From Pseudomonadota bacterium (GTDB lineage Bacteria > Pseudomonadota > Alphaproteobacteria > Sphingomonadales > Sphingomonadaceae): a stretch of DNA of 46,213 nt. Under the pieces are notes generated by a model. It searched no databases. It saw nothing but the letters and a program-made list of their open reading frames with translations, and was not told where the DNA came from. Made by a program: the position numbers and the translations under genes. This document shows, piece by piece, positions 44,063 through 46,213 of the stretch. Every line of letters begins with the position of its first letter. The first letter of the stretch is position 1. The stretch spans positions 1 to 46,213 of the forward strand of contig JAEXLC010000289.1 of the NCBI GenBank assembly GCA_023445495.1, read 5' to 3'.

Positions 44063-44138
44063 TGGTGGAGCCGAGGGGGATCGAACCCCTGACCTTCGCA
44101 ATGCCATTGCGACGCTCTCCCAGCTGAGCTACGGCCCC
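44063..44138 (-). tRNA. tRNA-Ala (anticodon GGC)
   Basis: The 76-base cloverleaf reads on the minus strand from GGGGCCG at 44138. The acceptor stem pairs GGGGCCG with CGGCTCC, with one G-U pair. The D arm is AGCTCAGCTGGGAGAGC. The anticodon stem TCGCA/TGCGA encloses the loop ATGGCAT, giving anticodon GGC for GCC codons. The T arm contains GGTTCGATCC, the discriminator base is A and the CCA end is encoded. GCC is heavily used in the neighbouring genes. Confidence 0.97.
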
Positions 44139-44167
44139 ATTTCCTCGGGAGACGGGCCCTCTAGATG

Positions 44168-44210
44168 GGCCCTTCCGGGATGGCAAGGGCCTTTTTTCGA
44201 CCCTTGCCAT
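44168..44210 (-). terminator. Overlapping inverted repeats between the TIGR02300 gene and tRNA-Ala
   Basis: On the minus strand a 10-bp stem, ATGGCAAGGG / CCCTTGCCAT (44201-44210 and 44180-44189), starts 12 bases after the stop of the TIGR02300 gene but lacks a T tail. On the plus strand the overlapping stem GGCCCTT / AAGGGCC (44168-44174, 44185-44191) is followed by six T and looks like an intrinsic terminator, although no plus-strand gene lies close upstream. It may act on either strand. Confidence 0.45.
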
Positions 44211-44221
44211 TTTCCCGCAAA

Positions 44222-44545
44222 TTACTGCTCGTCTTCGTCGCCGCCGGTCTCGACGCCCAGGTCGTCGTCGCCGCCCAGATCGACGTCGTCGTCCGCCGAG
44301 GGCTCCTCGTCGTCGTCGCCGATGTCCAGATCCTCGTCGCCGAGATCGCCGTCCTCGGTCTCCGGCTTCTCGCCGTCCTTCTTGACCATCTCGAAGGGAA
44401 GCGGCTGCTTCGACTTCAGGATGGGCTCGGGATCCCATGCGAAGCCGCAGTTGATGCAGGTGACGGGTTCGTCCTTGGTCAGATCATAGAAGCGCGTACC
44501 GCACTTCGGGCACGCGCGCTTGGTGCCCCATTCCGGCTTCACCAT
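44222..44545 (-). CDS. TIGR02300-family zinc-ribbon protein with acidic tail
   Basis: The 107-residue protein begins with a zinc-ribbon-like module: Cys12-x2-Cys15 and Cys30-x2-Cys33 around the family's FYDL sequence (19-22). From about residue 57 the rest is almost all Asp, Glu and Gly with a few Ser and Thr, so it is probably disordered and strongly acidic. The family is widespread in alphaproteobacteria and its function is not established. The start is secure: GAGG stands 7 bases before ATG 44545. It is divergent from aroA, 102 bases away, and upstream of tRNA-Ala on the same strand. Confidence 0.92.
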   Translation of the reverse strand: MVKPEWGTKRACPKCGTRFYDLTKDEPVTCINCGFAWDPEPILKSKQPLPFEMVKKDGEKPETEDGDLGDEDLDIGDDDEEPSADDDVDLGGDDDLGVETGGDEDEQ

Positions 44546-44647
44546 GTGTTGCCTCTTCGCCTTTCAAAATCTCGGATTTCGGGATGTTGTCCCGGAAAGT
44601 GGGGCGCGCCTTGCCATGCCGCAAGGGCGCTGTCAAAGCCGCGCGTT
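44546..44647. promoter_or_regulatory. Divergent promoter region of the TIGR02300 gene and aroA
   Basis: This 102-base region must hold promoters for both genes. Two hairpins lie on the aroA side: CGGGA-N5-TCCCG at 44580-44594, and a bulged stem around TTGC-CATGCC-GCAA at 44606-44630. The latter ends 17 bases before the aroA start. The aroA start itself has no strong ribosome-binding site. Confidence 0.45.
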
Positions 44648-45973
44648 ATGTCTACCGCCACGCCCCGCCCGCTTGCCGTCTCCTCCCGTGGTCCGCTGAA
44701 GGGCCGAGTCACCGTTCCCGGCGACAAGTCGATCAGCCATCGCTCGCTGATGTTCTCGGCGCTCGCGGTCGGCGAAAGCCGGATCGAAGGGCTGCTCGAG
44801 GGCGAGGACGTGCTGGCCACCGCCGCCGCGATGCGCGCGATGGGCGCGACGATCACGCGCGGCGAAGACGGCGTCTGGACGGTCAGCGGCGTCGGCGTCG
44901 GCGGGCTGCTCCAGCCCGAGGGCGCGCTCGACATGGGCAATTCGGGCACCTCCACCCGCCTGCTGATGGGCCTGGTCGCCAGCCACCCGATCACCGTGAC
45001 CTTCACCGGCGACGCGTCGCTCTCCAGCCGCCCGATGGGTCGCGCGATCGAGCCGCTCAGCCAGATGGGCGCCGAGATCACTGCCAGCCCCGGCGGCCGG
45101 CTTCCCCTGATGCTGCGGGGTATCAATCCCGCGGTGCCGATCACCTACACGCTCCCCGTCGCCTCGGCCCAGGTGAAGTCGGCGGTGCTGCTCGCCGGGC
45201 TCAACACCCCGGGCATCACCCGCGTGATCGAACCGGTGCCGACTCGCGACCATAGCGAGCGCATGCTCAAGGGCTTCGGCGCCGAGCTGACCGTCGAGGA
45301 CGGCCCCGAGGGCAAGATCATCTCGATTCGCGGCGAGGCCGAGCTCAAGCCGCAGCACATCATCGTGCCGGGCGACCCCTCGTCCGCCGGCTTCTGGATG
45401 GTCGCCGCCTCGATCGTGCCGGGCTCGGACATCACTATCGCCAATGTCTGCATGAACCCGACGCGCACCGGCCTGATCCAGGCGCTCCGCATGATGGGCG
45501 CGTCGATCGAGGAAGTCGATTCGCGCGAAGTCGGCGGCGAGCCGGTCGCCGATCTGCGCGTCCGCCACGCCCCGCTCAACGCGATCGAAGTCCCGCCCGA
45601 GCTCGCCCCGAGCATGATCGACGAATATCCGATCCTGTTCGTCGCCGCCTCGGTCGCGGAGGGTCGCACCGTGGCCCGCGGCGCGCATGAGCTGCGCGTC
45701 AAGGAATCGGACCGGATCGCGACGATGCGCGCCGCGCTCGAAGCCAATGGCGTAGTGCTCGAGGAGTTTGACGACGGCCTGGCGATCACCGGCACCGGCG
45801 GCGCGCCGATCCCGGGTGGCGGCGCGGCGGTCTCGAAGCTCGACCACCGCATCGCGATGAGCATGACCGTCGCCGGCCTCGCCGCCGCCGCGCCGATCGC
45901 GATCGATGACGTGGCGCCGGTGCAGACCAGTTACCCCGCCTTCTTCGATGTGCTGGACAGCCTGACCGCATGA
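44648..45973 (+). CDS. aroA: 3-phosphoshikimate 1-carboxyvinyltransferase (EPSP synthase)
   Basis: The 441-residue enzyme joins phosphoenolpyruvate to shikimate-3-phosphate in aromatic amino-acid synthesis. GDKSISHRS (25-33), NSGTSTRLLMG (98-108), SLSSRPMGR, ASAQVKSAVLLAGLNTPG, RDHSERML, DPSSAGFW, MNPTRTGLI, SMIDEYPIL and RVKESDR are all present. The sequence resembles the Agrobacterium CP4 (class II) enzyme throughout, but residue 100 is Gly where CP4 has Ala. ATG 44648 gives the family's usual N terminus; the open frame extends upstream to 44165, but that part is antisense to the TIGR02300 gene. The stop overlaps the next start as ATGA. Confidence 0.96.
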   Translation: MSTATPRPLAVSSRGPLKGRVTVPGDKSISHRSLMFSALAVGESRIEGLLEGEDVLATAAAMRAMGATITRGEDGVWTVSGVGVGGLLQPEGALDMGNSGTSTRLLMGLVASHPITVTFTGDASLSSRPMGRAIEPLSQMGAEITASPGGRLPLMLRGINPAVPITYTLPVASAQVKSAVLLAGLNTPGITRVIEPVPTRDHSERMLKGFGAELTVEDGPEGKIISIRGEAELKPQHIIVPGDPSSAGFWMVAASIVPGSDITIANVCMNPTRTGLIQALRMMGASIEEVDSREVGGEPVADLRVRHAPLNAIEVPPELAPSMIDEYPILFVAASVAEGRTVARGAHELRVKESDRIATMRAALEANGVVLEEFDDGLAITGTGGAPIPGGGAAVSKLDHRIAMSMTVAGLAAAAPIAIDDVAPVQTSYPAFFDVLDSLTA

Positions 45974-46213
45974 CCCGGATCGGCCGCCGCGCTTTCCTCG
46001 GCGGCCTCGCCGCCGGCGCCATTGCCCTGCCCGCCTGGGCACGGATCGCCGGCAGCGACATCCGGTTCGCGCCGGACCGCGAGCTGATGGTCCCGGTCGA
46101 AGGCGGCAGCGTCTATGTCCGGATCAATGGCGACCTCAAGGGCCCGCGCCCGCCGCTGATCTATGCGCATGGCGGCCCCGGCGGCGACCATTCCGGCCTG
46201 CTCGCGCTCACCG
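45970..46213 (+). CDS. Exported alpha/beta hydrolase, proline iminopeptidase-like (3'-truncated)
   Basis: Only the first 81 residues are in the window. The start overlaps the aroA stop in ATGA, so translation is probably coupled. A twin-arginine signal (RIGRRAFLGG, then a hydrophobic stretch and ALPAWA) predicts Tat export. GGSVYVRINGD and HGGPGG follow; the latter is the oxyanion-hole signature of proline iminopeptidase-like alpha/beta hydrolases. The catalytic Ser, Asp and His lie beyond the window, so activity and substrate cannot be judged. Confidence 0.82.
   Translation, partial: MTRIGRRAFLGGLAAGAIALPAWARIAGSDIRFAPDRELMVPVEGGSVYVRINGDLKGPRPPLIYAHGGPGGDHSGLLALT

Noticed and set aside
43856..44092. 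Small plus-strand frame crossing into tRNA-Ala
   Set aside because: It overlaps the tRNA on the opposite strand and its sequence has no family features or ribosome site.
44165..44647. aroA starting at 44165
   Set aside because: The added 161 codons are antisense to the well-supported TIGR02300 gene and precede the normal EPSP synthase N terminus.
1..46213. Insertion sequences, integrase or attachment sites marking the adhesin region as mobile
   Set aside because: I found no transposase or integrase frame and no direct repeat pair flanking the region. tRNA-Ala is complete, and no partial duplicate of its 3' end was seen by eye.

Overview
The window is high-GC DNA with strongly GC-biased codons. 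The gene content (TIGR02300-family protein, CP4-type aroA, FdhD, a bis-MGD oxidoreductase with MobA and MoeA, a giant two-partner exoprotein) fits an alphaproteobacterium, most likely a sphingomonad. The taxonomic call is inference from gene families, not from a marker gene.

Layout. (1) Positions 1-10418, plus strand: the 3' part of a giant type Va autotransporter, open from the window edge, ending in a beta-barrel and a strong terminator. (2) Positions 10663-34700, minus strand: a two-partner (type Vb) secretion operon. The outer-membrane transporter TpsB is followed 8 bases later by a 7438-residue filamentous-haemagglutinin-like TpsA of 22.3 kb. The two giant surface-protein genes meet tail to tail, with two hairpin terminators in the gap. 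(3) Positions 35028-39005: a regulatory block. A LuxR-type regulator reads towards tpsBA. Divergent from it is a NarL/FixJ-type response regulator overlapping a membrane histidine kinase of the HisKA_3 class with a 7TMR-DISM-like sensor. (4) Positions 39055-43874: a molybdenum-enzyme block. fdhD (plus) converges on an operon (minus) of a YdeP/FdhF-like oxidoreductase, mobA and moeA. (5) Positions 44063-46213: tRNA-Ala(GGC) and a TIGR02300 protein (minus), divergent from aroA (plus), whose stop overlaps the start of a Tat-exported alpha/beta hydrolase cut by the window end.

How the genes fit together. Regions 1-3 look like a surface-adhesion or biofilm island: two very large repetitive beta-helix proteins, a dedicated transporter and three regulatory proteins next door. 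Region 4 makes and equips a bis-molybdopterin-guanine-dinucleotide enzyme: MoeA inserts molybdenum, MobA adds GMP and FdhD supplies sulfur. Region 5 is housekeeping.

Points that stand out: the intact 22-kb tpsA; its only four cysteines, arranged as two Cys-Gly-Cys motifs at equivalent places of a repeat family; a C-terminal ladder of six YDG repeats with a 249-255 base period; a 38-bp interrupted dyad upstream of tpsB; near-identical 273-base repeats in the autotransporter; and a CP4-type EPSP synthase with Gly at the position where CP4 has Ala100.
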